DNA from: Mesorhizobium sp. B2-7-1
Lineage (GTDB): Bacteria > Pseudomonadota > Alphaproteobacteria > Rhizobiales > Rhizobiaceae
NCBI RefSeq assembly: GCF_006440735.1
Contig: NZ_VFUA01000074.1
Coordinates: forward strand, 1-33,851
Length of the DNA: 33,851 bases
Direction of reading: 5' to 3'
The notes beneath the pieces are model-generated. The model saw only the letters and a list, made by a program, of their open reading frames with translations, did not search any database and was not told the origin of the DNA. A program made the translations under genes and the position numbers. Below, in pieces: positions 1 to 8,164 of this stretch; position 1 is the first letter of the stretch, and every line of letters starts with the position of its first letter.

Positions 1-33
1 TTTTGGGGGAACGACATGCATCAAAACAAAGAC

Positions 34-77
34 TTAAAGCGCGTCGCCTGAATCCGTTTCAGCGCGACGCGCTTTAA
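34..77. terminator. Long palindrome at the 3' end of the ABC operon, likely bidirectional terminator or repeat
   Basis: Perfect 14-nt inverted arms lie at 34-47 and 64-77. A second inner inverted repeat (ctgaa 48-52 / ttcag 58-62) makes almost the whole segment foldable. The TAA stop of the leftward ATPase gene lies inside the right arm. Reading leftward, the arm is followed by a T-rich stretch, which fits a rho-independent terminator. From memory, this GC-rich palindrome resembles repeats dispersed between genes in Mesorhizobium, so it may be a member of a repeat family rather than a gene-specific terminator. It may extend past the left edge of the window. Confidence 0.6.
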
Positions 78-1759
78 TTTCCGGCGCTCGCCATGCGCCG
101 GCCCTTGATCGCCTTCTCCAGCCAGCCGATCTCCATTTCCGGCACGGAGGAGAGCAGCAGGTCCGTATAGGCATCGAAAGGCGGCGTCAGCACCTTGCTC
201 TTGGAGCCGTAGCGCACCACCTCGCCGCGATACATGACCGCGATCGAATCGGCGATCGACTTCACCGTCGCCAGGTCATGGGTGATGAACAGATAGGCGA
301 CCTTTTCGTGCTGCTGCAGGTTCAAGAGCAGCTTCAGGATGCCGTTGGCGACCAGCGGGTCGAGCGCCGAGGTCACCTCGTCGCAGATGATCAGCTTCGG
401 CTTGGCGGCGAGCGAGCGCGCGATGCAGACGCGCTGCTTCTGGCCGCCGGACAGCTCGGCCGGATAGCGGTCGACAAAACCCTTGCCCATCTCGATCTCG
501 TCGAGCAGTTCGGTCACGCGCTTGTCGCGCTCGCGTCCCTTCATGCCGAAATAGAATTCCAGCGGGCGGCCGATGATGGTGCCCACCGTCTGGCGCGGAT
601 TCATCGCCACGTCGGCCATCTGGTAGATCATCTGCAGCTGGCGCAAATCCTCCTTCGGCCGGTCCGCGAGCCTGTTGCCGAGCGTGCGGCCGTCGAAGAC
701 GACGCTGCCCTGTTCGGGCGGCAACAGGCCGGTGATGGCGCGCGCCAGGGTCGACTTGCCGGAACCGCTCTCGCCGACCACGGCCAGCGTCTGTCCCGGA
801 TAGATGTCGACCGAGACGTTTTTCAGAACCTTCACATGGCCGCCGCCATAGGCGGCGGTGACATTCTTCACCGACAGGAAGGGCGTTGTGCCGGGCTGCT
901 GCTCCTGGTGCTCGATCTCATGCACCGAGACCAACGCGTTGGTGTATTCCTGGCGCGGCTCCTTGATGATCTGCCGCGTGCCGCCCCACTCCACCAGCCG
1001 GCCGTGGCGCAGCACCATGATCTCGTCCGACACCTGGGCGACGACGGCAAGATCGTGGGTGATGTAGAGAGCCGCCACATGCGTGTCGCGGATGGCGTCC
1101 TTGATCGCCGCCAGCACGTCGATCTGCGTCGTCACGTCGAGCGCCGTGGTCGGCTCGTCGAAGACGATGAGGTCGGGCTCCGAGCAGAGCGCCATCGCCG
1201 TCATCACGCGCTGCAACTGGCCGCCGGAGACCTGGTGCGGGTAGCGCTCGCCGATCGTTTCGGGATTGGGCAGGCTGAGCTTCTTGAACAGCGCAATGGC
1301 CCGCTTCTCCGCCTCGGCGCGGTTCGCGGTGCCGTGCAGGAGGGTTGCCTCGACCACCTGGTCGATCAGCCTGTGCGCCGGGTTGAAAGCGGCCGCCGCC
1401 GACTGCGCGACATAGCAGACCTCGCGGCCGCGCAGCGCCCGCACGCCCCTGGCGCCGGCCTTAAGGATGTCGCGGCCGTTGAGGATCACCTCGCCGCCGG
1501 TGATGCGCACGCCGCCGCGGCCATAGGCCATGGACGACAGGCCGATGGTCGACTTGCCGGCGCCGGATTCGCCGATGAGACCGAGCACCTTGCCCTTTTC
1601 AAGCGTCAGCGAAACGTCGTGGACGAGCGTGATGGTCTTCGGCGCTTCGCCCGGCGGATAGACCGTCGCCTCGATGCGCAGATTGCGGATGTCCAGGAGC
1701 TTGCCCGAACTTGCCTGGCCGGACTTTGCTTGCCCGGACTTCGCCTGATTGCCAGCCAT
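74..1759 (-). CDS. Peptide/nickel-type ABC transporter, two-domain ATP-binding protein
   Basis: This 561-residue protein is a DppD-DppF-like fusion: two complete ATPase modules in one chain, which power the two permeases encoded upstream. The first module shows Walker A GESGAGKST, signature SGGQLQR and Walker B LIVFDEPT. The second shows GESGSGKST, SGGQKQR and LIICDEVT. Each also has the ITHDL switch histidine. The ATG start at 1759 is chosen because it overlaps the TGA stop of the upstream permease by one base (TGATG), implying translational coupling; an open frame continues upstream but is antisense-like, arginine-rich noise. The N-terminus holds a short QAKSG/QASSG repeat. The gene is last in a leftward operon of binding protein, two permeases and ATPase. 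Substrate cannot be read from sequence; oligopeptides are likely given the family and the neighbouring hydrolase. Confidence 0.93.
   Translation of the reverse strand: MAGNQAKSGQAKSGQASSGKLLDIRNLRIEATVYPPGEAPKTITLVHDVSLTLEKGKVLGLIGESGAGKSTIGLSSMAYGRGGVRITGGEVILNGRDILKAGARGVRALRGREVCYVAQSAAAAFNPAHRLIDQVVEATLLHGTANRAEAEKRAIALFKKLSLPNPETIGERYPHQVSGGQLQRVMTAMALCSEPDLIVFDEPTTALDVTTQIDVLAAIKDAIRDTHVAALYITHDLAVVAQVSDEIMVLRHGRLVEWGGTRQIIKEPRQEYTNALVSVHEIEHQEQQPGTTPFLSVKNVTAAYGGGHVKVLKNVSVDIYPGQTLAVVGESGSGKSTLARAITGLLPPEQGSVVFDGRTLGNRLADRPKEDLRQLQMIYQMADVAMNPRQTVGTIIGRPLEFYFGMKGRERDKRVTELLDEIEMGKGFVDRYPAELSGGQKQRVCIARSLAAKPKLIICDEVTSALDPLVANGILKLLLNLQQHEKVAYLFITHDLATVKSIADSIAVMYRGEVVRYGSKSKVLTPPFDAYTDLLLSSVPEMEIGWLEKAIKGRRMASAGN
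1701..1745 (-). repeat. Three tandem 15-bp units in the ATPase N-terminus
   Basis: Three imperfect 15-bp copies (1701-1715, 1716-1730, 1731-1745) encode QAKSG, QAKSG and QASSG just after the start codon of the ATPase. They precede the first ABC domain and look like a slippage-prone, unstructured N-terminal tail. Confidence 0.7.
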
Positions 1760-2580
1760 CAGCCGCGTCCTCCCTTCAGGCTCGTCGTGCGGTTGAGCAC
1801 CCAGTCGGCGACGAGGTTGACCGAGATCGCCAGCACCGCGATCGCGGCGGCCGGGATCAACGCCGCCGGCACGCCGAACACGATGCCGTCCTTGTTCTCC
1901 TTGACCATGCCGCCCCAGTCCGAATCCGGCGGCTGCACGCCGAGGCCGAGGAACGAGAGCGCCGACAGGAAGAGAACAGCGAAGATGAAGCGCACGCCAA
2001 GCTCCGCCACCAGCGGCGACAGCGCGTTGGGCAGGATCTCGCGGAAGATGATCCAGGCCTTGCCCTCGCCACGCAGCTTCGCCGCCTCGACGAAGTCCAT
2101 GACGTTGATGTCGACCGCGACGGCGCGCGACAGGCGATAGACGCGGGTGGAATCCAGGATGCCCATGACCAGGATCAGCGTCAGCGCGTTGGTCGGCAGC
2201 ACCGACAACACGACGAGGCCGAAGATCAGCGTCGGGATCGACATCAAAAGATCGACGAAGCGCGACATCAGCGTGTCGAACCAGCCGCCGAACACCGCCG
2301 CGGAGAAGCCCAGGATCGACCCCAGCGAGAAGGACAGCGCGGTCGCCGCCACCGCGATCTCCATGGTGATGCGCGCGCCGTAAATCATGCGCGAGATAAG
2401 GTCGCGGCCGAGATTGTCGGTGCCCAGCCAATGAGCGGCCGACATCGGCTCCCACACGTCGCCGACGATCTCGCCATTGCCGTGCGGCGCGACCCAGGGC
2501 GCGAAGATGGCGCAGAACGCGAAAGCGCCGGTCAGGATCAGCCCGATCCAGGCGGTGACTGGGATTTGTCGTAGGGCCAT
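1759..2580 (-). CDS. DppC-like ABC transporter permease
   Basis: This 273-residue inner-membrane permease belongs to the DppC/OppC group of binding-protein-dependent transporters. It opens with a hydrophobic helix (about residues 10-30), then has the typical 'HWLGTDNLGRD' motif that begins the permease core, followed by about five further hydrophobic segments. The EAA loop region (VEAAKLRGEGKAWIIFREILPN) lies near residue 165 and is the contact site for the ATPase. It would pair with the DppB-like permease encoded 58 bp upstream. An AG-rich ribosome site (GAGG) lies about six bases before the ATG. The 3' end overlaps the ATPase start. Length is normal for the family. Confidence 0.93.
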   Translation of the reverse strand: MALRQIPVTAWIGLILTGAFAFCAIFAPWVAPHGNGEIVGDVWEPMSAAHWLGTDNLGRDLISRMIYGARITMEIAVAATALSFSLGSILGFSAAVFGGWFDTLMSRFVDLLMSIPTLIFGLVVLSVLPTNALTLILVMGILDSTRVYRLSRAVAVDINVMDFVEAAKLRGEGKAWIIFREILPNALSPLVAELGVRFIFAVLFLSALSFLGLGVQPPDSDWGGMVKENKDGIVFGVPAALIPAAAIAVLAISVNLVADWVLNRTTSLKGGRG

Positions 2581-2608
2581 TCGCCTCAGTTCCCCTTCTG
2601 GTCGTCTT

Positions 2609-2633
2609 GCATCCGGTTCGTCATTTCGGATGC
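2609..2633. other. Small hairpin in the DppB-DppC spacer
   Basis: Seven-base arms gcatccg (2609-2615) and cggatgc (2627-2633) flank an 11-nt loop between the two permease genes. There is no T-run, so it is more likely an mRNA structure than a terminator. Confidence 0.35.
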
Positions 2634-2638
2634 TCCCG

Positions 2639-3598
2639 TCACTTCGGATGCCTAAGCCGCGGATTGGCCACGATGGCGGCGATGTCCGCGACGATGTTGA
2701 GCGTGATGTAGACCGCGGCGAAGATCAGGCCGACCGCCTGCACCACCGGCACGTCGCGTTTGGCGACATGGTCGACCAGATACTGTCCCATGCCCGGATA
2801 GACGAAGATCACCTCGACCACGACGACACCGACGATGAGGTAGGCGAGGTTGAGCATGACGACGTTGACGACCGGCGCGATCGCGTTCGGGAAAGCATGC
2901 TTGCGGATGATGTCGAAGGCCTTCAGCCCCTTCAATTCAGCCGTTTCGATATAGGCCGATTGCATGACGTTGAGGATCGCCGCGCGCGTCATGCGCATCA
3001 TGTGGGCAAGCACCACCAGCGTCAGCGCGGTGGCTGGCAGCACGACGGCCTGCAGTCTTTCGAGGAACGGCGTGGAGTCGTCCACTGTCGAGATACTGGG
3101 GAAGATCTGCCATTTCACGGCGAAGAAATAGATCAGCACGTAGCCGATGAAGAATTCCGGGAACGATGTCGAGGCCAGCGCCAGGCCGGAGATCAGCTTG
3201 TCGACGAAGCCGTTGCGGTAGCGCACGGCAATCAAGCCGAGGATGATCGCCAGCGGCACCGCGACGATTGCCGCGCAGGCGGCCAGGAACAGCGTGTTCT
3301 TCAGCCGGGTGCTGATCGAGCTTGCGATGTCCAGTCCGCTCGATTGCGCCGTGCCGAAGTCGCCATGCAGGATGCCCCACAGCCAGTGCACATAGCGCAG
3401 CCATGCCGGATCGTTGAGGCCGAGCTGCTCGCGCAGGTTCGCCAGCGCCTCCGGCGTCGCCGACTGGCCGAGGATCGCCTGGGCGACGTCGCCCGGCAGG
3501 ATCTGCGTGCCGGCGAAGATGAGCACCGAAACGGCCAAAAGAAGAACCAGGCCCAGCAAGATACGCTGAGCGACCAATCTCAGGATCGGAGACGACAT
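2639..3598 (-). CDS. DppB-like ABC transporter permease
   Basis: This 319-residue inner-membrane permease is of the DppB/OppB type. Residues about 8-30 form the first transmembrane helix. The following periplasmic segment carries the family motif 'ILPGDVAQAILGQSATPEAL', and about five more helices follow. The EAA loop is recognisable near residue 215 (ETAELKGLKAFDIIRKHAFPNA), and 'VEVIFVYPGMGQYLVDHV' is a hallmark of DppB proteins. The ATG at 3598 follows an AGGT ribosome site. It forms the translocation pore with the DppC-like partner. It is separated from the upstream binding-protein gene by two hairpins, which probably set its expression below that of the binding protein. Confidence 0.93.
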   Translation of the reverse strand: MSSPILRLVAQRILLGLVLLLAVSVLIFAGTQILPGDVAQAILGQSATPEALANLREQLGLNDPAWLRYVHWLWGILHGDFGTAQSSGLDIASSISTRLKNTLFLAACAAIVAVPLAIILGLIAVRYRNGFVDKLISGLALASTSFPEFFIGYVLIYFFAVKWQIFPSISTVDDSTPFLERLQAVVLPATALTLVVLAHMMRMTRAAILNVMQSAYIETAELKGLKAFDIIRKHAFPNAIAPVVNVVMLNLAYLIVGVVVVEVIFVYPGMGQYLVDHVAKRDVPVVQAVGLIFAAVYITLNIVADIAAIVANPRLRHPK

Positions 3599-3630
3599 CG
3601 GCTACCTGCAATGGTGAAGAAGGGATGACG

Positions 3631-3687
3631 CCCGCCTTTCGGGCGGGTCATGAAAGCCGGGAAGGGCCGGCTCGCGCCGGCCCTTCC
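3631..3687 (-). promoter_or_regulatory. Double hairpin between binding-protein and permease genes
   Basis: A 12-bp perfect stem with a four-base loop spans 3660-3687 (arms ggaagggccggc / gccggcccttcc). A second six-base-pair stem lies at 3631-3647 (cccgcc / ggcggg). On the transcribed strand neither is followed by a U-run. Such structures after the binding-protein gene of ABC operons typically stabilise the upstream mRNA or attenuate readthrough, giving excess binding protein over permease. This role is inferred. Confidence 0.55.
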
Positions 3688-3698
3688 TTTGTCCTTCG

Positions 3699-5288
3699 TC
3701 AAGCCTGCAGCCAGCACTCGATCAGGGCATGGCCGTTGCTGAGTTCCTGCGCCGGGTTGTCGACCCAGCCTTCGACGCCCTTGCCGGTCGCGTCGACGAA
3801 CTGGTTGAAGAACGGCACGATCAGGCCGCCTTCGTCGCGCATGATCTCGCCCATGTCGCGGTAGATCTTCTTGCGCTTGGCTTCGTCGAGCTCGCCGCGC
3901 GCCGAAAGCACCATCTTGTCGAAGTCCGGACGCTTCCAGCGGGTGTCGTTCCAGTCGGCGGTCGACAGGTAGGCGGTCGAGTACATCTGGTCCTGGGTCG
4001 GACGGCCGCCCCAGTAGGAGAGCGAGAAGGGCTGCTTGTTCCAGACTTCCGTCCAGTAGCCGTCGCCCGGCTCGCGCTTGATCTCGATCTTGATGCCGGC
4101 CTTGGCGGCGCTCTGCTGGTAGAGCTGGGCGGCGTCGACCGCGCCCGGGAAGGCGACGTCGGAGGTGCGCATCAGGATCGAGCCGCTATGGCCTGACTTC
4201 TTGTAGGCGGCCGCGGCCTTTTCCGGATCGAACTTGCGCTGTTCGAAGTCTTCCGCAAACAGCGGGTAGGCGGCATTGACGGGCATGTCGTTGCCGACCG
4301 AGCCGTAGCCGCGCAGGATCTTCTGCAGCATCTCCTCGCGGTCCATGGCGAGCTTCAGCGCCATCCTGAGGTCGTTGTTGTCGAAGGGCGCGGTGTCGCA
4401 GAACATGTTGAACGGGTAGAAGCCGCGCCCCGAGGCGGCGCGGATGGTGACGCCCGGCAGCCGCTTGACCAGGTCGACGATCTTCGGCTCGACGCGGTTG
4501 ATCATGTTGACCTGGCCGCCCTGGAGCGCTGCCATGCGGGCGGTCGGGTCGTTGACGACGACGATCTCGACCTGGTCGGCATGGCCGTATTTGTCGGGCT
4601 GCCAGTAGTGGTCGAAACGCGCGGCGGTGTGTTTCACCCCGGGCTGGTTGCCGGTGATCTTGTACGGCCCGGTGCCGATGCCGGCGTCCGGCTTGTCCGT
4701 CCCGCCATTCGGCTGGATAATGATGTGATAGTCGGCCATCAGATAGGGCATGTCGGCGTTCGGGTCTTTGAGCGTGACCACGACATTGCCGCCGTCTACC
4801 TTGATGGTGTCGATGCTCTTCAGCACGCCGAGCGCACCGGATTTCGACTTCTCGTCACTGTGACGCTTCAGCGTCGCCGCGACGTCGTCGGCGCTCACTT
4901 CCTTGCCGTTATGGAACTGGACACCCTTGCGGATCTTCATCGTCCAGGTCTTGGCGTCCTTCGAGCTGCCGATCTCCTCGGCGATGAGATATTCGATGCC
5001 GCCGCCCGGCGCGAGCTCGACCAGCGTCTCGCCCCAGCATTTGCCGAAGGCGAACGGAACCTGGCTGAGGAAGGTTGCCGGATCGAGGCTGTTGGTGGAT
5101 TCGCCGCCCTGCAAGCCGGCCTTCAGCGTGCCGCCCTTGACCGGACCGGCAGCGCGCACGGCGCTGGAGAGCATCGAGTTGGCGACGGTGGCGGCGACGC
5201 CGAGCGCCGCGGCGCGACCGAGAAAGTCGCGACGGCTAAGTTTTCCGGCCGCGACTCGCCGGCTGAGATAGTCGAGTTCGTTGGACAT
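3699..5288 (-). CDS. ABC transporter substrate-binding protein, family 5 (peptide/nickel type), Tat-exported
   Basis: This 529-residue solute-binding protein belongs to SBP family 5 (DppA/OppA-like). Its N-terminus has a twin-arginine export signal: SRRDFLGRAAALG at about residues 18-30, then a hydrophobic stretch ending in an AxA-like site (SAVRAAG near residue 47). Export in folded form by Tat is therefore expected. The body has typical family features, including a 'MKIRKGVQFHNGKEVSADDV' motif near residue 140 and a 'GTGPYKI' motif near 205. It should capture substrate in the periplasm and deliver it to the two permeases downstream. A GAGG ribosome site precedes the ATG. It is first in the transporter operon. 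The bound ligand is not evident from sequence. Confidence 0.93.
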   Translation of the reverse strand: MSNELDYLSRRVAAGKLSRRDFLGRAAALGVAATVANSMLSSAVRAAGPVKGGTLKAGLQGGESTNSLDPATFLSQVPFAFGKCWGETLVELAPGGGIEYLIAEEIGSSKDAKTWTMKIRKGVQFHNGKEVSADDVAATLKRHSDEKSKSGALGVLKSIDTIKVDGGNVVVTLKDPNADMPYLMADYHIIIQPNGGTDKPDAGIGTGPYKITGNQPGVKHTAARFDHYWQPDKYGHADQVEIVVVNDPTARMAALQGGQVNMINRVEPKIVDLVKRLPGVTIRAASGRGFYPFNMFCDTAPFDNNDLRMALKLAMDREEMLQKILRGYGSVGNDMPVNAAYPLFAEDFEQRKFDPEKAAAAYKKSGHSGSILMRTSDVAFPGAVDAAQLYQQSAAKAGIKIEIKREPGDGYWTEVWNKQPFSLSYWGGRPTQDQMYSTAYLSTADWNDTRWKRPDFDKMVLSARGELDEAKRKKIYRDMGEIMRDEGGLIVPFFNQFVDATGKGVEGWVDNPAQELSNGHALIECWLQA

Positions 5289-5435
5289 TACGGTTCCTCA
5301 CTCTGGGTATCCGACCTTTTGGTCGTTTCTTGCTATTGGAGGAGATAATGACCGTAAGGGAAAGCGGCAGGCAAGACCGAATGCGACATGCGGTGGCGTA
5401 AATCGCACGTCGGGTTTGGACCAATCTTGCCCGGC
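5289..5435 (-). promoter_or_regulatory. Leader region of the ABC operon with a small palindrome
   Basis: This 147-bp spacer lies between the hydrolase stop and the binding-protein start, both on the minus strand. It holds a palindrome with five-base arms (cgacc tttt ggtcg, 5312-5325) about 24-37 bases before the ATG. An AT-richer stretch upstream (5325-5350) could supply a -10 region. No firm -35/-10 pair could be assigned, so a promoter here is plausible but unproven. Confidence 0.3.
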
Positions 5436-7430
5436 TCAAACCAGGGCGCGGGGAATCGTCTGCTCGAAGTCGCGTTCGAAGACCAGCTTTTCGCCCTCAT
5501 AGGCTTCGATCCTGGCGCTGACGATGAAGTTCCCGGCGTCCGATCGTATCTGGGCAAAGGTTTCGGTCCGCACCGACCATTCATTGCGCGACAATGTCTG
5601 CGTCCAATGTGTGGCTCCGGTGGCCGACAGCGGGTCGTCGGGATGGATCGTCCATGTCTCGCGCACGATGCTGCCATTGGCCAGCCCATGGTCGAGATCG
5701 CGCACCTCGCCGAAATCATCGGTTATGGAGAGCGTGACAAGGCCGGTCTTCTCATTGCGATCGATGTGGCGTTCGGAGTTGGCCGGCCGGACCGTCTCGG
5801 TCGCCCACGGCGTCGCGCCTTCCGGCTCGGGGAACGAAACCTCATTGCCTTTCGCCGGCGGGCGCAGTGGCAGTCTCAGCGTGGCCTTCGCGAGATCCAG
5901 CTGTACCGGCTCCGGCGAGGGCCAGATCATCGGCCAGTAGGCGGTCGAAACGGCGATACGCAATTTGTGGCCGGCCGGCACCCGGTAGGCGCATTGGTCG
6001 AGCACGAGGCGCGCCGACACCGTCTCGCCGGGAACCAGCGGCTCGGGGAATTCATGCGAGTTCCGGTGGGTGAGATTGAGCACGCCGTAGGAAATCAGCT
6101 CCGAGGCGCCGTCGGGATGCACGTCGCAGAGACGCACCGTGATGTTGGCCTGGGGCCGATCGGAGGCGACCCGGACCTCCAGCTCCGGCGCTCCGACGAT
6201 GTCGATCGCCTCGCCGAGCTCGGGCTGGTCGAAACAAACCGACAGCGCGTCGTCGGGGCGCTGGTCGCCCGGCAGTTCCGGCCCGAAGGTGAAGGGAAAA
6301 TACTCGCCGCCGGCAAGCCCGCAAGTCTGCGGCGAAGCGACGATTGAAGGTCTCGCGCCCGCCGAAATGAGCTCGATCGCCTCGACCCTGATGTTTGAGG
6401 ACGGCCACTGCTGCTCCGCCACCCAGCGGCCAGGCCGGTCGGGATGCCAGCGCGCCGGCCGCACGCTGTCCATGACATAGACGCGGTAGGCCGGATCGGC
6501 CTCGACGCCGGTTGCAGTACCTTTGAGCCAGCGGTCCCACCAGCGCAACGCTTCCTGCAGGAAGCCGATCGCCGGATTGGGTCCGGCGTAATGCGGGTAT
6601 TTGTGGATCCAGGGGCCGACGATGCCTTTGACCGGCGACTGGATGCTGGTGACCAGATTGGAGATCGTGTTGCGGTAGCCGTCGTGCCAGCCGCCGATCG
6701 ACAGCACGGCCGCCTTGACCGCCGAAAAATCCTCGCAGATCGAGCCGCGCTTCCAATAGGCGTCGCGATGCTGGTGGCTGAGCCAGAGTGGGAGGAGGAA
6801 AGACTGGTTCTCCAGCCGGCTGAGCCACAGGTCGCGCCAGCGATTGCCGCCGGCTATCGCCGGATCCGGTGGCCGCGACGAATAGGACAGCATCGTCGAG
6901 GCCCAGCCGAAATTTTCGAGCAGCAGGCAGCCGCCCTTGAAGTGAATGTCGTCGGCATAGCGGTCGACGGTCGAGCACAGGCTGATCACCGCCTTCAGCG
7001 CCGGCGGCTGTTTCGCCGCCACCTGCAGGCAGTTGAAGCCGCCCCAGGAAATGCCCATCATGCCGACATTGCCGTTGCACCAGGGCTGCGCCGCCGCCCA
7101 GGCGATGACGTCGCAGGCGTCCTGCAATTCCTGCTCGGAATATTCGTCGTCCATCAGCCCTTCGGAATCGCCGTTGCCGCGCATGTCGACCCGGATCGAG
7201 GCGTAGCCGTGCCCGGCGAAATAGGGGTGGGTGAGCTGATCGCGAAAGATGGTGCCGTCGCGCTTGCGGTAAGGCAGGTGTTCGAGGATCGCCGGCACCG
7301 GATCATCGGCGGCATCCTCGGGCATCCAGACGCGCGCCGACAGCCGGCAGCCATCCGGCATGACGATGCCCATATCGGGAATTTCGATGACTTTTCGAGG
7401 GAATTCGGTGACGGTTTTCATGGGACGCAT
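5436..7430 (-). CDS. CocE/NonD family hydrolase (X-Pro dipeptidyl-peptidase S15-like)
   Basis: This alpha/beta hydrolase of about 664 residues belongs to the CocE/NonD and peptidase S15 family, which cleaves esters or acyl-peptide bonds. The nucleophile elbow GISWGG places the catalytic serine near residue 128. The acid is in GGWHDGY (about Asp250) and the histidine in GPWIHKYPH (about 276-280). The C-terminal half is the jelly-roll domain typical of the family. No signal peptide is visible, so it should be cytoplasmic. The ATG at 7430 has GGAG just upstream; a TTG at 7455-7457 or the ATG at 7421 are alternatives. It lies upstream of, and codirectional with, a peptide-type ABC transporter, suggesting that an imported peptide- or ester-like substrate is hydrolysed inside the cell. 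The actual substrate is unknown. Confidence 0.88.
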   Translation of the reverse strand: MRPMKTVTEFPRKVIEIPDMGIVMPDGCRLSARVWMPEDAADDPVPAILEHLPYRKRDGTIFRDQLTHPYFAGHGYASIRVDMRGNGDSEGLMDDEYSEQELQDACDVIAWAAAQPWCNGNVGMMGISWGGFNCLQVAAKQPPALKAVISLCSTVDRYADDIHFKGGCLLLENFGWASTMLSYSSRPPDPAIAGGNRWRDLWLSRLENQSFLLPLWLSHQHRDAYWKRGSICEDFSAVKAAVLSIGGWHDGYRNTISNLVTSIQSPVKGIVGPWIHKYPHYAGPNPAIGFLQEALRWWDRWLKGTATGVEADPAYRVYVMDSVRPARWHPDRPGRWVAEQQWPSSNIRVEAIELISAGARPSIVASPQTCGLAGGEYFPFTFGPELPGDQRPDDALSVCFDQPELGEAIDIVGAPELEVRVASDRPQANITVRLCDVHPDGASELISYGVLNLTHRNSHEFPEPLVPGETVSARLVLDQCAYRVPAGHKLRIAVSTAYWPMIWPSPEPVQLDLAKATLRLPLRPPAKGNEVSFPEPEGATPWATETVRPANSERHIDRNEKTGLVTLSITDDFGEVRDLDHGLANGSIVRETWTIHPDDPLSATGATHWTQTLSRNEWSVRTETFAQIRSDAGNFIVSARIEAYEGEKLVFERDFEQTIPRALV

Positions 7431-7606
7431 AACGCTCCGCGGCGTAGCGACTTTCAATCGCCAATCGCGACTGGAGCATCAAAAAATGCGACCTGGGTCG
7501 TTAGCGAGCGCATCTCCGATTACCCGGCTTCTTCTTGCATCTCCAGATTAATTTATGTATTACGTTTATTCACGTGGCTCGACGCATACACAGTGGATGA
7601 TCTCGC

Positions 7607-7862
7607 CTGAAAATCGTTTGGGATGAGCCAAAACGGGTGACGAACCTCGAAAACCGAGGTCTCGACTTCGCCGATCTCGATATCGAGTTTTTTGCCGCGT
7701 CGATCATCCTCCCGGCCAAGGCCGGTCGGCTCAAGGCAATTGGAGAATTTGGAGGGATCATTCTCGCCGTGATCTTCAAGCCGCACGGTTCCGAAGCGAT
7801 CTCGGTGAATCTCGATGCGTCATGCCAGCCGAAAGGAAAGGTCCGTGTATGAGCAATACTAA
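7607..7862 (+). pseudogene. brnT: BrnT-family toxin with C-terminal frameshift and no standard start
   Basis: The reading frame from 7607 begins KIVWDEPKR and continues through GLDFADLDIEFF, matching BrnT ribonuclease toxins. Two defects are visible. First, the codon where ATG is expected is CTG (7607-7609) with a stop two codons upstream; the nearest usual start is GTG at 7637, which would drop the first ten residues. Second, after EAISV the frame runs into VNLDASC and stops at 7852. Removing one A of the AA pair at 7808-7809 restores ISMRHASRKERSVYEQY, the conserved BrnT ending, with a TAA at 7860-7862 that overlaps the antitoxin start as in normal brnTA operons. The toxin is probably inactive, unless a base error exists in this sequence. 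Confidence 0.75.
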
Positions 7863-8154
7863 GTCTCGGCGGCTTACCGATGCCGAGGAAGCTGAAATTC
7901 AAAGACAGATTGCCGCTGATCCCGAAGACGGGGAGGCGACCGACGAACAGCTGGCGCAAGCCAAGTCTTTCGCGGAAGCGCTCCCGGAACTTTTCGAGAG
8001 CATAAGGCGTTCCCGTGGCCGGCCTGCCCTGGAGAAACCAAAGCAAGTCGTCTCCATCCGCCTGGACCAGGACGTCGTCAGAAAATTCAAGGCGACCGGC
8101 AAAGGCTGGCAGGCAAAGATAAATGAAGTGCTGAAAAACGCGAAGGTAAGGTAG
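7849..8154 (+). CDS. brnA: BrnA-family antitoxin
   Basis: This 101-residue protein resembles BrnA antitoxins of type II BrnTA systems, which bind and neutralise the BrnT RNase and repress their own promoter. The N-terminal part is acidic and probably flexible (AADPEDGEATDEQ). The C-terminal part holds the ribbon-helix-helix DNA-binding segment, with the strand QVVSIRLDQDVVRKFKATG and the family ending GWQAKINEVLKNA. The ATG at 7849 is preferred over an in-frame ATG at 7822, because it begins exactly where the restored brnT frame ends (14-bp overlap) and gives the usual family N-terminus. With its partner frameshifted it may now be an orphan antitoxin or repressor. Confidence 0.85.
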   Translation: MSNTKSRRLTDAEEAEIQRQIAADPEDGEATDEQLAQAKSFAEALPELFESIRRSRGRPALEKPKQVVSIRLDQDVVRKFKATGKGWQAKINEVLKNAKVR

Positions 8155-8164
8155 GCAATCCGCG

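Noticed and set aside
278..2140. Long plus-strand open frame (620 codons) opposite the ABC ATPase and permease genes
   Set aside because: It is antisense to genes with intact Walker and permease motifs, rich in Arg, Asp and His, and lacks any recognisable domain; long antisense frames are expected at this GC content.
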